This document shows, in pieces, positions 1 through 11,791 of a stretch of 64,000 nt of DNA. Source of the DNA: Stenotrophomonas sp. 704A1. Lineage in GTDB: Bacteria; Pseudomonadota; Gammaproteobacteria; Xanthomonadales; Xanthomonadaceae. The notes beneath the pieces are model-generated. The model saw nothing but the letters and a program-made list of their open reading frames with translations. It made no database searches and was not told the origin of the DNA. The stretch lies in NCBI RefSeq assembly GCF_030549525.1, contig NZ_CP130831.1, positions 2,195,501 through 2,259,500 of the forward strand, in the 5' to 3' direction. Both the position numbers and the translations under genes were made by a program. Position 1 is the stretch's first letter; every line of letters starts with the position of its first letter.

Positions 1-1297
1 CGGTGCGCGCCTGCACGCGCAGGGTTTCCTCGGCCTGCTTGCGCTCGGTGATGTCCTGCACGGTGCCGGTGAGGCGGGCGGCATCGACGTCGCCGGCGGA
101 GACCTCGCCGATCATCCGGATCCAGAACGAATGCCCGTCGCGGCGCTGGCCCTGCAGTTCCAGGCCGAAGCTGCTGCGGTGTTCGATGGTCTCGGCCAGC
201 GCCTGCTGCAGGGCGGCGCGGTCGTCGCTGCGCAGGCAGTCGAGCAGGTCGGGCATGTCCTCCAGGTCGACCGGCTGGCCCACGATGCGCCGCGCTTCAT
301 CGGTCAGGTACAGCCGCTGCAGGCCGCGATCCCATTCCCAGCCGCCGATGTGTGCCAGCGACTGCGCGCGGGCGAACAGCGTGTTGTTGCGCTTCAGCTC
401 GGTGATGTCGCTGAACATCGCATACACGTGGTCGGCCTGGTCGCAGCCGCTGCCGAACACCGGCACGTTGGTGGTTGAAAGCCAGAGCATGCGCCCGCGT
501 GGGCGGTGGTACAGGCCGATGATGGTGCTGCGGATCATCCGCCCGGCCTGGAAGCAGCGGTTGGTCGGCCATTGCGCCTGGGTGAGCGGGTGGCCATGTT
601 CGTCGACCACGATCCAGGCATCCGGATCAAGCAGGGCGTTCAGGCCCACGCCGCCCCCGGTCAGGCCAAGGATGCGGTGCGCGGCCGGGTTGGCCGACAG
701 CACGCGCAGGTCGCGGTCGAACAGCATCACGCCCTTGTCGATCGATTCCATCAGCAGGCGGTAGCGCGATTCGGCACGCCAGCGGCCGCTCAGGTCGCGC
801 GCCACGGCCACGATGCAGGGCTGGCCACGGTCCTGGAATCCGGCCGAGTGCACCTCCACCGGGAAGCGGCTGCCGTCGCCGCGCATGTTGGTCACTTCGA
901 TGACGTAGGTGTCGCCGCGGTTCAGCGCTTCCCACACCGGTTGCAGGTGGTCGCTGGGCAGGTCCGGGTTGAGCAGCTCGATCGGCTGGCCGACGATGTC
1001 TTCGCGGGGACGGTCGTAGGCCAGGATGCCGGCGCGGTTGACGTCCAGTACCACGCCTTCGGCGCTGAGGATGCTGACCGGGTCGGGTACCGCATCGAAC
1101 AGCGCGGCATAGCGCGCCTGCGTATCCAGCGCGCATTGCTGGGCGTCGGCCAGCGCCTGCCGGGCCTGGCGCAGCAGCTGCGCCTGCGCCGGTGGCGGCG
1201 ATGCCGCCAGTGCGGCGTCGAGTGCGGCCAGCGCAACGTCGGTTCCGGCGGACAACTCGCCGAGGGCCGGACGGTCGCGCGGGCCGCTGTCGTTCAT
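1..1297 (-). CDS. Multi-PAS sensor protein, C-terminus beyond left edge
   Basis: About 432 residues are visible from the ATG at 1297; the gene runs off the left edge, so its output domain is not seen. Three PAS-like modules can be read in order: roughly residues 45-165 (starting YAALFDAVPDPVSIL), 170-290 (LLMESIDKGVMLFDRD) and 295-425 (AQSLAHIGGWEWDRG, ending GTVQDITERKQAEETL). The last visible residues (RVQARTD) are the usual linker into a GGDEF domain, so a diguanylate cyclase or GGDEF-EAL protein is the likeliest identity, but this is inference. No membrane segment is visible at the N-terminus, so it is probably cytoplasmic. The start ATG overlaps the stop of the HMG-CoA lyase gene by four bases (ATGA), which suggests translational coupling. 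Confidence 0.8.
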   Translation of the reverse strand, partial: MNDSGPRDRPALGELSAGTDVALAALDAALAASPPPAQAQLLRQARQALADAQQCALDTQARYAALFDAVPDPVSILSAEGVVLDVNRAGILAYDRPREDIVGQPIELLNPDLPSDHLQPVWEALNRGDTYVIEVTNMRGDGSRFPVEVHSAGFQDRGQPCIVAVARDLSGRWRAESRYRLLMESIDKGVMLFDRDLRVLSANPAAHRILGLTGGGVGLNALLDPDAWIVVDEHGHPLTQAQWPTNRCFQAGRMIRSTIIGLYHRPRGRMLWLSTTNVPVFGSGCDQADHVYAMFSDITELKRNNTLFARAQSLAHIGGWEWDRGLQRLYLTDEARRIVGQPVDLEDMPDLLDCLRSDDRAALQQALAETIEHRSSFGLELQGQRRDGHSFWIRMIGEVSAGDVDAARLTGTVQDITERKQAEETLRVQART

Positions 1298-2187
1298 GTC
1301 GCCGCCAGCGCCTGCCCGACGCGGCTGGCGGTGGCGCGGCCGAGCAGTCCGGCCAGCCAGCGGCCGGTCTCGGCCAGCGACGGCAGGTCGACCCCGCAGT
1401 CCAGGCCCAGGCCCTGCAGCAGATAGACCACGTCTTCGCTGGCCACGTTGCCGCTGGCGCCCTTCGCATACGGGCAGCCGCCCGCGCCGGAGACCGCACT
1501 GTCGACCACGCGCACGCCTTCTTCCAGGCAGTTGGCGATGTTGGCCACGGCCTGGCCGTAGGTGTCGTGGAAGTGCACCGCCAGCGCGCTGATCGGAATC
1601 TCGGCTGCTACCGCCTGCACCATCGCCCGCGCCTTGCGTGGCGTGCCGACACCGATGGTGTCGCCCAGCGAGATTTCGTAACAGCCCATGCCGTGCAGCG
1701 CACGCGCCACGCGCACCACGTCGGCCAGTGGCACCTCGCCCTGGTAGGGGCAGCCGAGCACCGTGGAGACATAGCCACGCACGCGCACGCCATCGGCCGC
1801 CGCCCGGCGCAGGATCGGCTCGAAGCGGGCCAGGGATTCATCAATGCCGGCGTTGGTGTTGGTGCGGTTGAACGCCTCCGAGGCGGCGGTGAACACCGCC
1901 ACCTCCTGCACGCCGACCGCGCGCGCGCGGTCATAGCCCTGTTCGTTGGGTACCAGTACCGGGTAGGCGATGCCGGGGCGGCGCTGGATGCCGGCGTAGA
2001 CCTCGGCGGCGTCGGCCAGCTGCGGCACCCAGCGCGGGCTGACGAAGCTGGTGGCCTCAATGGTGCGCAGGCCGGTGGCGGACAGGCGATCGATCAGTGC
2101 GATCTTGTCGGCGGTGGCGACCGCCTGCTTTTCGTTCTGCAGGCCGTCGCGCGGACCGACCTCGACGATGCGGACGAAATCGCTCAT
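1294..2187 (-). CDS. mvaB: Hydroxymethylglutaryl-CoA lyase
   Basis: A 297-residue TIM-barrel lyase that splits HMG-CoA to acetoacetate and acetyl-CoA, the last step of leucine catabolism. Family motifs are all present: VGPRDGLQNE near the N-terminus, the metal-binding HFHDTYGQA segment, DTIGVGTP, and the catalytic-cysteine loop AGGCPYAKGASGN. I chose the ATG at 2187 (MSDFVRIVEVGPRDG) over an upstream in-frame start because the extra 48 residues are Arg/Pro-rich and do not resemble the family. The gene lies downstream of a liuC-type hydratase on the same strand and overlaps the PAS sensor gene downstream. Family length is about 300, so it is complete. Confidence 0.93.
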   Translation of the reverse strand: MSDFVRIVEVGPRDGLQNEKQAVATADKIALIDRLSATGLRTIEATSFVSPRWVPQLADAAEVYAGIQRRPGIAYPVLVPNEQGYDRARAVGVQEVAVFTAASEAFNRTNTNAGIDESLARFEPILRRAAADGVRVRGYVSTVLGCPYQGEVPLADVVRVARALHGMGCYEISLGDTIGVGTPRKARAMVQAVAAEIPISALAVHFHDTYGQAVANIANCLEEGVRVVDSAVSGAGGCPYAKGASGNVASEDVVYLLQGLGLDCGVDLPSLAETGRWLAGLLGRATASRVGQALAAT

Positions 2188-2273
2188 TGCGGCACCCCCA
2201 CGGCGGGCGGGGCGGCAACGGCGGAGCGGGCGAGGGTGGATGGGGTCACGGCAGTTCCTGGAATACGGGGGCG

Positions 2274-2291
2274 GCCCGGTCTTCACCGGGC
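2274..2291. other. Perfect 7-bp hairpin with CTTC loop
   Basis: GCCCGGT-CTTC-ACCGGGC forms a perfect stem in the 215-bp gap between the hydratase and lyase genes. There is no T-run on either strand, so it is not a classical terminator. It may stabilise or process the transcript; the function is not known. Confidence 0.5.
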
Positions 2292-2402
2292 TGCCAACTG
2301 GGATACGCAGACGGGTCGGCGGAGCGGCCACGCTGCGCAGGATGCGGCAAGGCTCAGCGTGGAGGGTGGCAGACCGCCTTGATGTTGACGGGGTCGGGCA
2401 TC

Positions 2403-3191
2403 TCAGGCCTCGGTCACCCAGTGCGGGGCGCGCTTGTCCAGGAATGCACCAAGCCCTTCCTGGCCTTCCGCCGAGACCCGCAGGCGTGCGATCAGGGCAG
2501 CATTGTCACGGTCCAGGGCATCGCGGTCGCGGCTGTCGCGCACCTGCCGGACCAGCTGCTTGGCCGATGCCGCAGCGATCGGGCCGGCCTTGTCGAGCAG
2601 TGCCAGTTGCCGCTGCACGGCCTCATCCAGCCGTTCCGGTTCCACCAGCTGGTGGACCAGGCCGATGCGCAGGGCGGTATCGGCATCGAAATGCTCGCCG
2701 GTGGCGAACCAGCGCCGGGCCTGGCGGCTGCCGATCGCTTCGATCACGTAGGGCGAGATCACCGCGGGGAGCAGCCCCAGGCGGCTCTCGGTAAGGCCGA
2801 AACGGGCCGCGCTGGTGGCGATGGCGATATCGCAGCAGGCGACCAGCCCGACGCCGCCGCCGAAGGCGGCGCCGTGGACGCGGGCCAGGGTCGGCTTGGG
2901 CAGCTCGTCCAGGGTGCGCATGAGCCGCGCCAGGGCCAGTGCGTCTTCCCGGTTGTCGGCTTCGCTGGCCGAGGCCATGCCGCGCATCCACTGCATGTCC
3001 GCGCCGGCCGAGAAGGAGGCGCCGTGGCCGGCCACCACCACCGTGCGCACCGACGCATCGCGGCCCGCCGCCTCCAGGGCCGCGGTCAGCCGGGCGATCA
3101 GGCCGGCGTCGAAGGCGTTGTGCAGCTCCGGCCGGTTCAGCCAGAGGGTCAGGACGGCGCCGGAGCGCTCGATCTGCAAAGCATCGTTCAT
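2403..3191 (-). CDS. liuC: Enoyl-CoA hydratase family, probable methylglutaconyl-CoA hydratase (LiuC-like)
   Basis: A 262-residue crotonase-fold protein. The oxyanion-hole segment SFSAGADMQWM and the helix AAFGGGVGLVACCDIAIAT are typical, followed by TESRLGLLPAVISPYV carrying the family glutamate. Methylglutaconyl-CoA hydratase converts methylglutaconyl-CoA to HMG-CoA, which is exactly the substrate of the lyase gene next downstream. That adjacency is why I prefer LiuC to a generic fatty-acid hydratase; sequence motifs alone cannot separate these subfamilies. The start at 3191 faces the divergent feoA gene across a 119-bp promoter region. No biotin-carboxylase subunits (liuB, liuD) are in the window. 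Confidence 0.82.
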   Translation of the reverse strand: MNDALQIERSGAVLTLWLNRPELHNAFDAGLIARLTAALEAAGRDASVRTVVVAGHGASFSAGADMQWMRGMASASEADNREDALALARLMRTLDELPKPTLARVHGAAFGGGVGLVACCDIAIATSAARFGLTESRLGLLPAVISPYVIEAIGSRQARRWFATGEHFDADTALRIGLVHQLVEPERLDEAVQRQLALLDKAGPIAAASAKQLVRQVRDSRDRDALDRDNAALIARLRVSAEGQEGLGAFLDKRAPHWVTEA

Positions 3192-3272
3192 GGGATTCCA
3201 GGGTCACTCCATACCTGTATGGATCATAGCGGGCCATTGGTCATGGGCCATGACGCGACGCGGGAATGTTAG

Positions 3273-3292
3273 AATCGAGAACCATTTACATC
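3273..3292 (+). promoter_or_regulatory. Candidate Fur box upstream of feoA
   Basis: The stretch around GAGAACCATTTACAT, 20-40 bases upstream of the feoA start, resembles the Fur consensus core (GAGAATCATTTACAT type) with small differences. It overlaps a possible -10 element TAGAAT at 3270-3275. Iron repression of feoAB by Fur is well established in other bacteria, but binding here is inferred from similarity only. Confidence 0.4.
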
Positions 3293-3310
3293 CAGCAGAG
3301 AATGCGCTAG

Positions 3311-3565
3311 ATGACGCTGTCCGAACTGCCGATGCACGCCTCGGCCCTGGTCGATTCCGTGCAGGACCTGCATGCCAACGATGCCATCGCCCGCCGTCTG
3401 CGTGAGCTGGGCTTCGTCAAGGGCGAGCAGGTGCGACTGGTGGCCAAGGGTCCGGTGGGCGGCGAACCGTTGCTGGTGCAGGTCGGGTTCACCCGCTTCG
3501 CGCTGCGCATCAGTGAAGCCCGGCGCGTGCTGATCGATCCGGCCAGCCAGGAGGGACGCGCATGA
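3311..3565 (+). CDS. feoA: Ferrous iron transport protein A
   Basis: An 84-residue SH3-like protein that supports the FeoB iron channel from the cytoplasmic side. The family pattern is clear: ARRLRELGFVKGEQVRLV followed by PLLVQVGFTRFALRISEARRVLI. It overlaps feoB by four bases (ATGA at 3562-3565), as expected for a coupled feoAB operon. The start at 3311 gives the usual family length of 75-85 residues. Confidence 0.93.
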   Translation: MTLSELPMHASALVDSVQDLHANDAIARRLRELGFVKGEQVRLVAKGPVGGEPLLVQVGFTRFALRISEARRVLIDPASQEGRA

Positions 3566-5418
3566 GCGCCAGCACCGCACCGCTGCGCATTGCCCTGGTC
3601 GGCAATCCGAACAGTGGCAAGACCGCGCTGTTCAACCAGCTCACCGGCAGCCGGCAGAAAGTGGCCAACTACACCGGCGTGACCGTCGAGCGCAAGGAAG
3701 GCCGTCTGCGCGCGCCGTCCGGCCGCGAATTCGCCGTGCTCGACCTGCCCGGTGCCTACAGCCTGCAGCCGGCCAGCCTGGACGAGGCGATCACCCGCGA
3801 TCTGTGCCGGGGTTTCTACCCGGGCGAGGCCGCGCCGGACGTGCTGCTGTGCGTGATCGATGCCACCAACCTGCGCCTGCACCTGCGCTTCGCGCTGGAA
3901 CTGCGCGAGCTGGGCAAGCCGATGATCATCGCGCTGAACATGGTCGACGCCGCGCAGCGCCGCGGCATCCAGATCGACGTGGCTGCACTGGAGCGCGAGA
4001 TCGGCGTGCCGGTGGTGGAAACCGTGGCGGTGCGCAAGCAGGGTGCGAAGGCCCTGGTCGAGCGCCTGGACGCCATGGTGCCGCACCTGGACGCACCGCT
4101 GGCCGGAATTGAGAAAGGCGGCGACTACCACGCGCAGGTGCGCAGCATCCTGGCCGCGGCCGTGCGCATGCCGGCACGGACCGCGAAGATCGATGACACC
4201 CTGGACCGCTGGCTGCTGCATCCGGTGTTCGGCCTGATGACGCTCGTGGTGGTGATGTTCCTGATCTTCCAGGCGGTGTTCGCCTGGGCCACGCCGCTGA
4301 TGGACGGTATCGAGGCCGCCTTCGCCTGGCTGGGTGAACTGGCCGCCAGCGTGCTGCCGGCCGGGCCGCTGACCAGCCTGCTGACCGACGGCATCATCGC
4401 CGGCCTCGGTGGCGTGGTGGTGTTCCTGCCGCAGATCCTGATCCTGTTCGCCTTCATCCTGGCGCTGGAGGAGTCGGGCTACCTGCCGCGTGCGGCGTTC
4501 CTGCTCGACCGCATGATGGCGGCGGCGGGCCTGTCCGGGCGTTCGTTCATCCCGCTGCTGTCCAGCTTCGCCTGCGCGGTGCCCGGCATCATGGCGACCC
4601 GCAGCATCCAGGATCCGCGTGACCGCCTGGCCACCATCCTGGTCGCGCCGCTGATGACCTGTTCGGCGCGCCTGCCGGTGTATGCGCTGCTGATCGGTGC
4701 GTTCATTCCGGCCGGCAAGGTCGGCATCTTCAACCAGCAGGGCCTGGTGCTGTTCGGCCTGTACGTGGCCGGCATCCTCAGTGCGCTGCTGATGTCGTGG
4801 GTGATGAAGAAGTGGCGCCGCGACAGGAGCGAGCATCCGCTGATGCTGGAACTGCCGTCGTACCGCATTCCGCACCCGCGCGACCTGGCGGTGGGCCTGT
4901 ACGAGCGCGGCATGATCTTCCTCAAGCGCGTGGGCGGCATCATCCTGGCGCTGACCATCCTGCTGTGGTTCCTGCTGACCTTCCCGGGTGCACCGGCCGA
5001 TGCCACGATGCCGGCCATCGACTACAGCTATGCCGGCCAGATCGGCCATGCGATGACCGCGATCTTCGCCCCGCTGGGCTTCAACTGGCAGATCTGCATC
5101 GCGCTGATCCCGGGCCTGGCCGCGCGCGAGGTGGCGGTGTCTTCGCTGGCCACGGTGTATGCGCTGTCGGCGGCCGACGATGATGCGGCGATCACCGCGC
5201 TGTCGCCGGTGGTGGCCGATGGCTGGTCGCTGGCCACCGGCCTGGCCCTGCTGGTGTGGTTCATCTACGCGCCGATGTGCATTTCCACGCTGGCCACCAT
5301 CAAGCGCGAGACCAACTCGTGGAAGACGATGGGCTTCTCGGCGTTGTACCTGTTCGCCGCGGCCTACGTGGCAGCCCTGATCACCTACCAGGTGACCGTG
5401 GCGCTGGGAGGCGGCTGA
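3562..5418 (+). CDS. feoB: Ferrous iron transporter B
   Basis: A 618-residue inner-membrane GTPase-permease for Fe2+. The N-terminal G-domain shows G1 (GNPNSGKT, residues 14-21), G3 (DLPGAYS, about residue 60) and G4 (LNMVD, about residue 127). A guanine-nucleotide dissociation inhibitor-like helical part follows, and the permease begins near residue 220. Two Gate motifs are visible: GRSFIPLLSSFACAVPGIMA with its conserved cysteine, and ALIPGLAAREVAVSSLATV. The protein is shorter than the 770-residue E. coli form but has both gates, so it looks complete. It sits between feoA (4-bp overlap) and a Cys-rich small membrane protein (1-bp overlap). Confidence 0.95.
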   Translation: MSASTAPLRIALVGNPNSGKTALFNQLTGSRQKVANYTGVTVERKEGRLRAPSGREFAVLDLPGAYSLQPASLDEAITRDLCRGFYPGEAAPDVLLCVIDATNLRLHLRFALELRELGKPMIIALNMVDAAQRRGIQIDVAALEREIGVPVVETVAVRKQGAKALVERLDAMVPHLDAPLAGIEKGGDYHAQVRSILAAAVRMPARTAKIDDTLDRWLLHPVFGLMTLVVVMFLIFQAVFAWATPLMDGIEAAFAWLGELAASVLPAGPLTSLLTDGIIAGLGGVVVFLPQILILFAFILALEESGYLPRAAFLLDRMMAAAGLSGRSFIPLLSSFACAVPGIMATRSIQDPRDRLATILVAPLMTCSARLPVYALLIGAFIPAGKVGIFNQQGLVLFGLYVAGILSALLMSWVMKKWRRDRSEHPLMLELPSYRIPHPRDLAVGLYERGMIFLKRVGGIILALTILLWFLLTFPGAPADATMPAIDYSYAGQIGHAMTAIFAPLGFNWQICIALIPGLAAREVAVSSLATVYALSAADDDAAITALSPVVADGWSLATGLALLVWFIYAPMCISTLATIKRETNSWKTMGFSALYLFAAAYVAALITYQVTVALGGG

Positions 5419-5672
5419 TGGACGCGGGGCTGCTGGTGCAGTACCTGATCATCGCGGTGGCCGTGCTGGTCAGCGCGTGGGTGGTGCTGAAGAAGCAGGC
5501 CCCGGGCACCGCGCGCAGGCTGCGCGGTGCGCTGGCTCTTGCCCTGTTGAAGCCGGGCCGGGCGGCCTGGCTGCAGGCGCTGGGGCGGAAGATCGCGCCG
5601 CCGGCCAGTGGCAGTGCGGGCGCGTGCGGTGGCTGCGACAGCTGCGGGCCGACGCCGCCGAAGCAGCATTGA
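5418..5672 (+). CDS. Small Cys-rich membrane protein following FeoB
   Basis: An 84-residue protein starting at the ATG that shares its A with the feoB TGA stop (TGATG), so it is surely translated with feoB. It has one N-terminal membrane segment (LLVQYLIIAVAVLVSAWVV), a basic middle, and a C-terminal cysteine cluster CGGCDSC. Small Cys-rich proteins are often encoded after feoB (FeoB-associated Cys-rich or FeoC-like types); they may bind iron or sense redox state. It is not the winged-helix FeoC of enterobacteria. The position strongly supports a role in Fe2+ uptake; the exact function is unknown. Confidence 0.78.
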   Translation: MDAGLLVQYLIIAVAVLVSAWVVLKKQAPGTARRLRGALALALLKPGRAAWLQALGRKIAPPASGSAGACGGCDSCGPTPPKQH

Positions 5673-5775
5673 GCCGGCAGCGGGGCGTGGCGCCGGTGGC
5701 CGGTGTTGCCGATGGGACGGCGTGCAGCGGTGACGACGCTTGCCCGGACATGCGCGCTGCCGCTAGCCTGCATGC

Positions 5776-6504
5776 ATGAACCAGACTCCCCTGCGATTGC
5801 TCATTCACGGCGCTTCCGGGCGCATGGGCCAGGCCCTGCTGCGCCTGGCTGCCGAACACCCTGAAACGCTGCAGATCGTGGCTGCCGTGACCGGCCGCGC
5901 GCCGGCGCAGCGCGTGGTCGACGGCGTACCGTTCTTCGCCGCCAGCGAACTGTCCGGCGCCCCCGCGTTCGACGTGGCGATCGACTTCAGCCTGCCGGAG
6001 GGCTTCGACCCGCTGCTGGCGCTGTGCGTGGAGCGGGGCGCCGGCCTGGTGTCGGGCACCACCGGTCTCTCCAGCACGCAGCGCCAGGCACTGGATGCGG
6101 CCGCCGGTGCAGTTCCGCTGGTCTGGGCCTCGAACTTCAGCCTGGGCGTGGCGGTGCTGGACGAGCTGGTCGAGCGCGCCGCGCAGGCGCTGGCCGGCTG
6201 GGACTGCGACATCGTCGAGTCGCACCACACCCAGAAGAAGGATGCGCCGTCGGGTACCGCGCTGACCCTGGGTGCCGCCGCGCAGCGGGGTGGCGCCGAG
6301 CCGCACTACGCCAGCCTGCGTGCCGGCGACATCGTCGGTGAGCACCTGGTGCAGTTCACCGGGCCGGGCGAGCGCATCGAGCTGGTGCACCGGGCCACCA
6401 ACCGCGACATCTTCGCCCGTGGCGCGCTGTTCGCGGCCCGCCAGTTGCACGGCCGCGCGCCGGGCAGCTACCGGGTGCGGGACCTGCTGGACGGACCCCG
6501 CTAA
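5776..6504 (+). CDS. dapB: 4-hydroxy-tetrahydrodipicolinate reductase
   Basis: A 242-residue NAD(P)H-dependent reductase of lysine and diaminopimelate synthesis. The nucleotide-binding loop is GASGRMGQ near the N-terminus, the GTTGL segment follows, and the catalytic and substrate-binding signature SHHTQKKDAPSGTA is intact. Family length is 240-270, so it is complete. It has its own 103-bp upstream gap after the feo operon and is followed four bases later by a head-to-head pair of SMAG palindromes that may act as its 3' end structure. Confidence 0.94.
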   Translation: MNQTPLRLLIHGASGRMGQALLRLAAEHPETLQIVAAVTGRAPAQRVVDGVPFFAASELSGAPAFDVAIDFSLPEGFDPLLALCVERGAGLVSGTTGLSSTQRQALDAAAGAVPLVWASNFSLGVAVLDELVERAAQALAGWDCDIVESHHTQKKDAPSGTALTLGAAAQRGGAEPHYASLRAGDIVGEHLVQFTGPGERIELVHRATNRDIFARGALFAARQLHGRAPGSYRVRDLLDGPR

Positions 6505-6507
6505 CCG

Positions 6508-6566
6508 GTAGCGCCGGGCCATGCCCGGCGGCGGCGCCGGTTCCGCCGGGCATGGCCCGGCGCTAC
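6508..6566. repeat. SMAG palindrome dimer (head-to-head) after dapB
   Basis: GTAGCGCCGGGCC-ATGCCCGGCG at 6508-6530 and its inverted copy ending GGCGCTAC at 6544-6566 form a long inverted repeat that can fold into one large hairpin. The terminal GTAG and the ATG-centred GC stem match the SMAG family of Stenotrophomonas. It lies just after the dapB stop, a typical 3' position. Confidence 0.85.
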
Positions 6567-6691
6567 CGTCGATGGCCCGCATACGCTGCCGGATTGAAAT
6601 GAATACGCAATCGCCCGTTCACAAAGCGATATAACCGCTGGCGCCAGCGCCCCGGCGGCGCTACAATTCGCACTCGCCGAATCACGAAAGC

Positions 6692-6726
6692 CGGACCGGT
6701 CCCAGACCGCACGTCCGCGCTTTTTT
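6692..6726 (+). terminator. Terminator-like hairpin in the carA leader (possible attenuator)
   Basis: CGGAC-CGGTC pairs with GACCG-(CAC)-GTCCG around a CCA loop; CGC and six T residues (6721-6726) follow. This is a textbook intrinsic terminator shape, placed 69 bases before the carA GTG start and about 25 bases after a possible -10 (TACAAT, 6662-6667). Because dapB already has a structured 3' end, an attenuator controlling carAB is the more interesting reading. Confidence 0.65.
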
Positions 6727-6794
6727 GCAACCGGATTTCCGTGAAGCGCAGGCGTGACTTCGGCAGCCCCCTCGGTAGCCAAAGTGAGATTCCC

Positions 6795-7922
6795 GTGACC
6801 CAAGCCGCAATCCTCGTCCTCGAAGACGGCACCGTATTCGAGGGCGAATCCGTAGGCGCGCCCGGCCTGTCCGTCGGTGAGGTGGTGTTCAACACCGCCA
6901 TGACCGGCTACCAGGAAGTGTTGACCGACCCGTCCTACGCCCGGCAGATGGTCACGCTGACCTATCCGCACATCGGCAACACCGGCATGACCGACCAGGA
7001 CAATGAAGCGTCCAAGGTGTGGTCGGCCGGCCTGATCGTGCGCGATGTCCCGCGCCGTCCCAGCAACTGGCGCAGCCAGGTGTCGCTGCAGGACTGGCTG
7101 ATCCAGCGCGGCGTGGTCGCCATCGCCGGTATCGATACCCGCAAGCTGACCCGCATCCTGCGCGAGAAGGGCGCGCAGAACGGTGCGCTGATGGCCGGCG
7201 ACATCGACGTGGAAAAGGCACTGGAAGCCGCCCGCAAGTTCCCGGGGCTGAAGGGCATGGATCTGGCCAAGGTCGTCACTACCGAGAAGACCTACACCTG
7301 GACCGAGGGCCAGCTGGACCTGGATGCCAATGCCTTCGTCAGCGTGCCGGCCAGGTTCAAGGTCGTGGCCTACGACTTCGGCGTGAAGACCAACATCCTG
7401 CGCATGCTGGCCGAGCGCGGCTGCGAAGTGACCGTGGTGCCGGCGCAGACCCCGGCCGCCGAGGTGCTGGCGCTGAAGCCGGATGGCGTGTTCCTGTCCA
7501 ACGGCCCGGGTGACCCGGAACCGTGCGACTACGCCATCGACGCGATCAAGACCTTCATCGACGTGAAGATCCCGACCTTCGGCATCTGCCTGGGCCACCA
7601 GCTGCTGGGCCTGGCCTCGGGCGCGCAGACCATGAAGATGGGTCACGGCCACCATGGTGCCAACCACCCGGTGCAGGACCTGGACAGCGGCCGGGTGATG
7701 ATCACCTCGCAGAACCACGGCTTCGCGATCGATGAAGCGACCCTGCCGCCGACCCTGCGCGTGACCCACCGCTCGCTGTTCGACGGCACCAACCAGGGCG
7801 TGGCCCGCACCGACGTGCCGGCGTTCTCGTTCCAGGGCCATCCGGAAGCGTCGCCGGGCCCGACCGATGTCGGTCCGCTGTTCGACCGCTTCGTGGTGCT
7901 GATGGAGCAGGCCAAGGCGTGA
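6795..7922 (+). CDS. carA: Carbamoyl-phosphate synthase small subunit
   Basis: A 375-residue glutamine amidotransferase subunit that feeds ammonia to CarB for arginine and pyrimidine synthesis. The triad is visible: nucleophile cysteine in [13 protein letters not shown], and the His/Glu pair in [21 protein letters not shown] is also conserved. I chose the GTG at 6795 ([17 protein letters not shown]) because it gives the family length (E. coli 382) and an aligned N-terminus; an upstream in-frame GTG at 6741 would add 18 atypical residues. carB follows after a 149-bp gap containing a strong hairpin. Confidence 0.94.
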   Translation: MTQAAILVLEDGTVFEGESVGAPGLSVGEVVFNTAMTGYQEVLTDPSYARQMVTLTYPHIGNTGMTDQDNEASKVWSAGLIVRDVPRRPSNWRSQVSLQDWLIQRGVVAIAGIDTRKLTRILREKGAQNGALMAGDIDVEKALEAARKFPGLKGMDLAKVVTTEKTYTWTEGQLDLDANAFVSVPARFKVVAYDFGVKTNILRMLAERGCEVTVVPAQTPAAEVLALKPDGVFLSNGPGDPEPCDYAIDAIKTFIDVKIPTFGICLGHQLLGLASGAQTMKMGHGHHGANHPVQDLDSGRVMITSQNHGFAIDEATLPPTLRVTHRSLFDGTNQGVARTDVPAFSFQGHPEASPGPTDVGPLFDRFVVLMEQAKA

Positions 7923-7929
7923 TCAGTAC

Positions 7930-7949
7930 GCCACCGGGCCCCCGGTGGC
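7930..7949. other. Perfect 9-bp hairpin in the carA-carB gap
   Basis: GCCACCGGG-CC-CCCGGTGGC forms a perfect stem eight bases after the carA stop. No T-run follows, so it probably protects the carA message or sets carA to carB stoichiometry rather than terminating fully. carA and carB remain the only partners of each other in this locus. Confidence 0.5.
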
Positions 7950-8071
7950 GTCGCGATGGACCGTAAACCCCGCATCGCTGCTGCCCCTGGCGCGGCGCTG
8001 CGGATCAAGATTCCTGATCGACAGCGTGCGATCACTCCCCCTTGTCACGCTGTACTGACCTAGAGAAGAAA

Positions 8072-11310
<3,239 letters not shown>

Positions 11311-11314
<4 letters not shown>

Positions 11315-11787
11315 GAGCCCCCATCACGATGAAGGGCGCGCAGAAGCTGCGCGACGAACTGGACCACCTGAAGTCGGTCAAGCGCCCGAAGGTGATCGCC
11401 GCGATCGCCGAAGCACGTGAGCATGGCGACCTGAAGGAGAACGCCGAGTACCACGCCGCGCGCGAGGAACAGGGCTTCATCGAAGGCCGCATCAAGCAGC
11501 TGGAAGGTGAGCTGTCGCACGCCGAGATCATCGACGTGAGCAAGCTCAATGCCGGCTCGAAGGTGGTGTTCGGCGCCAGCGTGACCCTGGCCGACGTGGA
11601 AACCGACGAAGAGAAGAAGTACCAGATCGTGGGTGACCTGGAAGCGGACATCAAGCAGGGCCTGATCGCGATTTCCTCGCCGGTGGCGCGCGCGATGATC
11701 GGCAAGCTGGAAGGCGATTCGATCGTGATCGACGCCCCGGCCGGCCAGCGCGAGTACGAGATCGTCAGCGTCAGCTACCTGGACTGA
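11311..11787 (+). CDS. greA: Transcription elongation factor GreA
   Basis: A 158-residue factor that enters the RNA polymerase secondary channel and stimulates cleavage of backtracked transcripts. The N-terminal coiled coil (about residues 1-75) contains the conserved [20 protein letters not shown] tip, with the acidic residues needed for cleavage; the C-terminal FKBP-like domain ends [17 protein letters not shown]. The start ATG at 11311 overlaps the carB TGA (ATGA), giving the standard 158-residue length. carB-greA-rpfE in tight series is the known order in the Xanthomonas rpf region. Confidence 0.96.
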
Positions 11788-11791
11788 CTGG

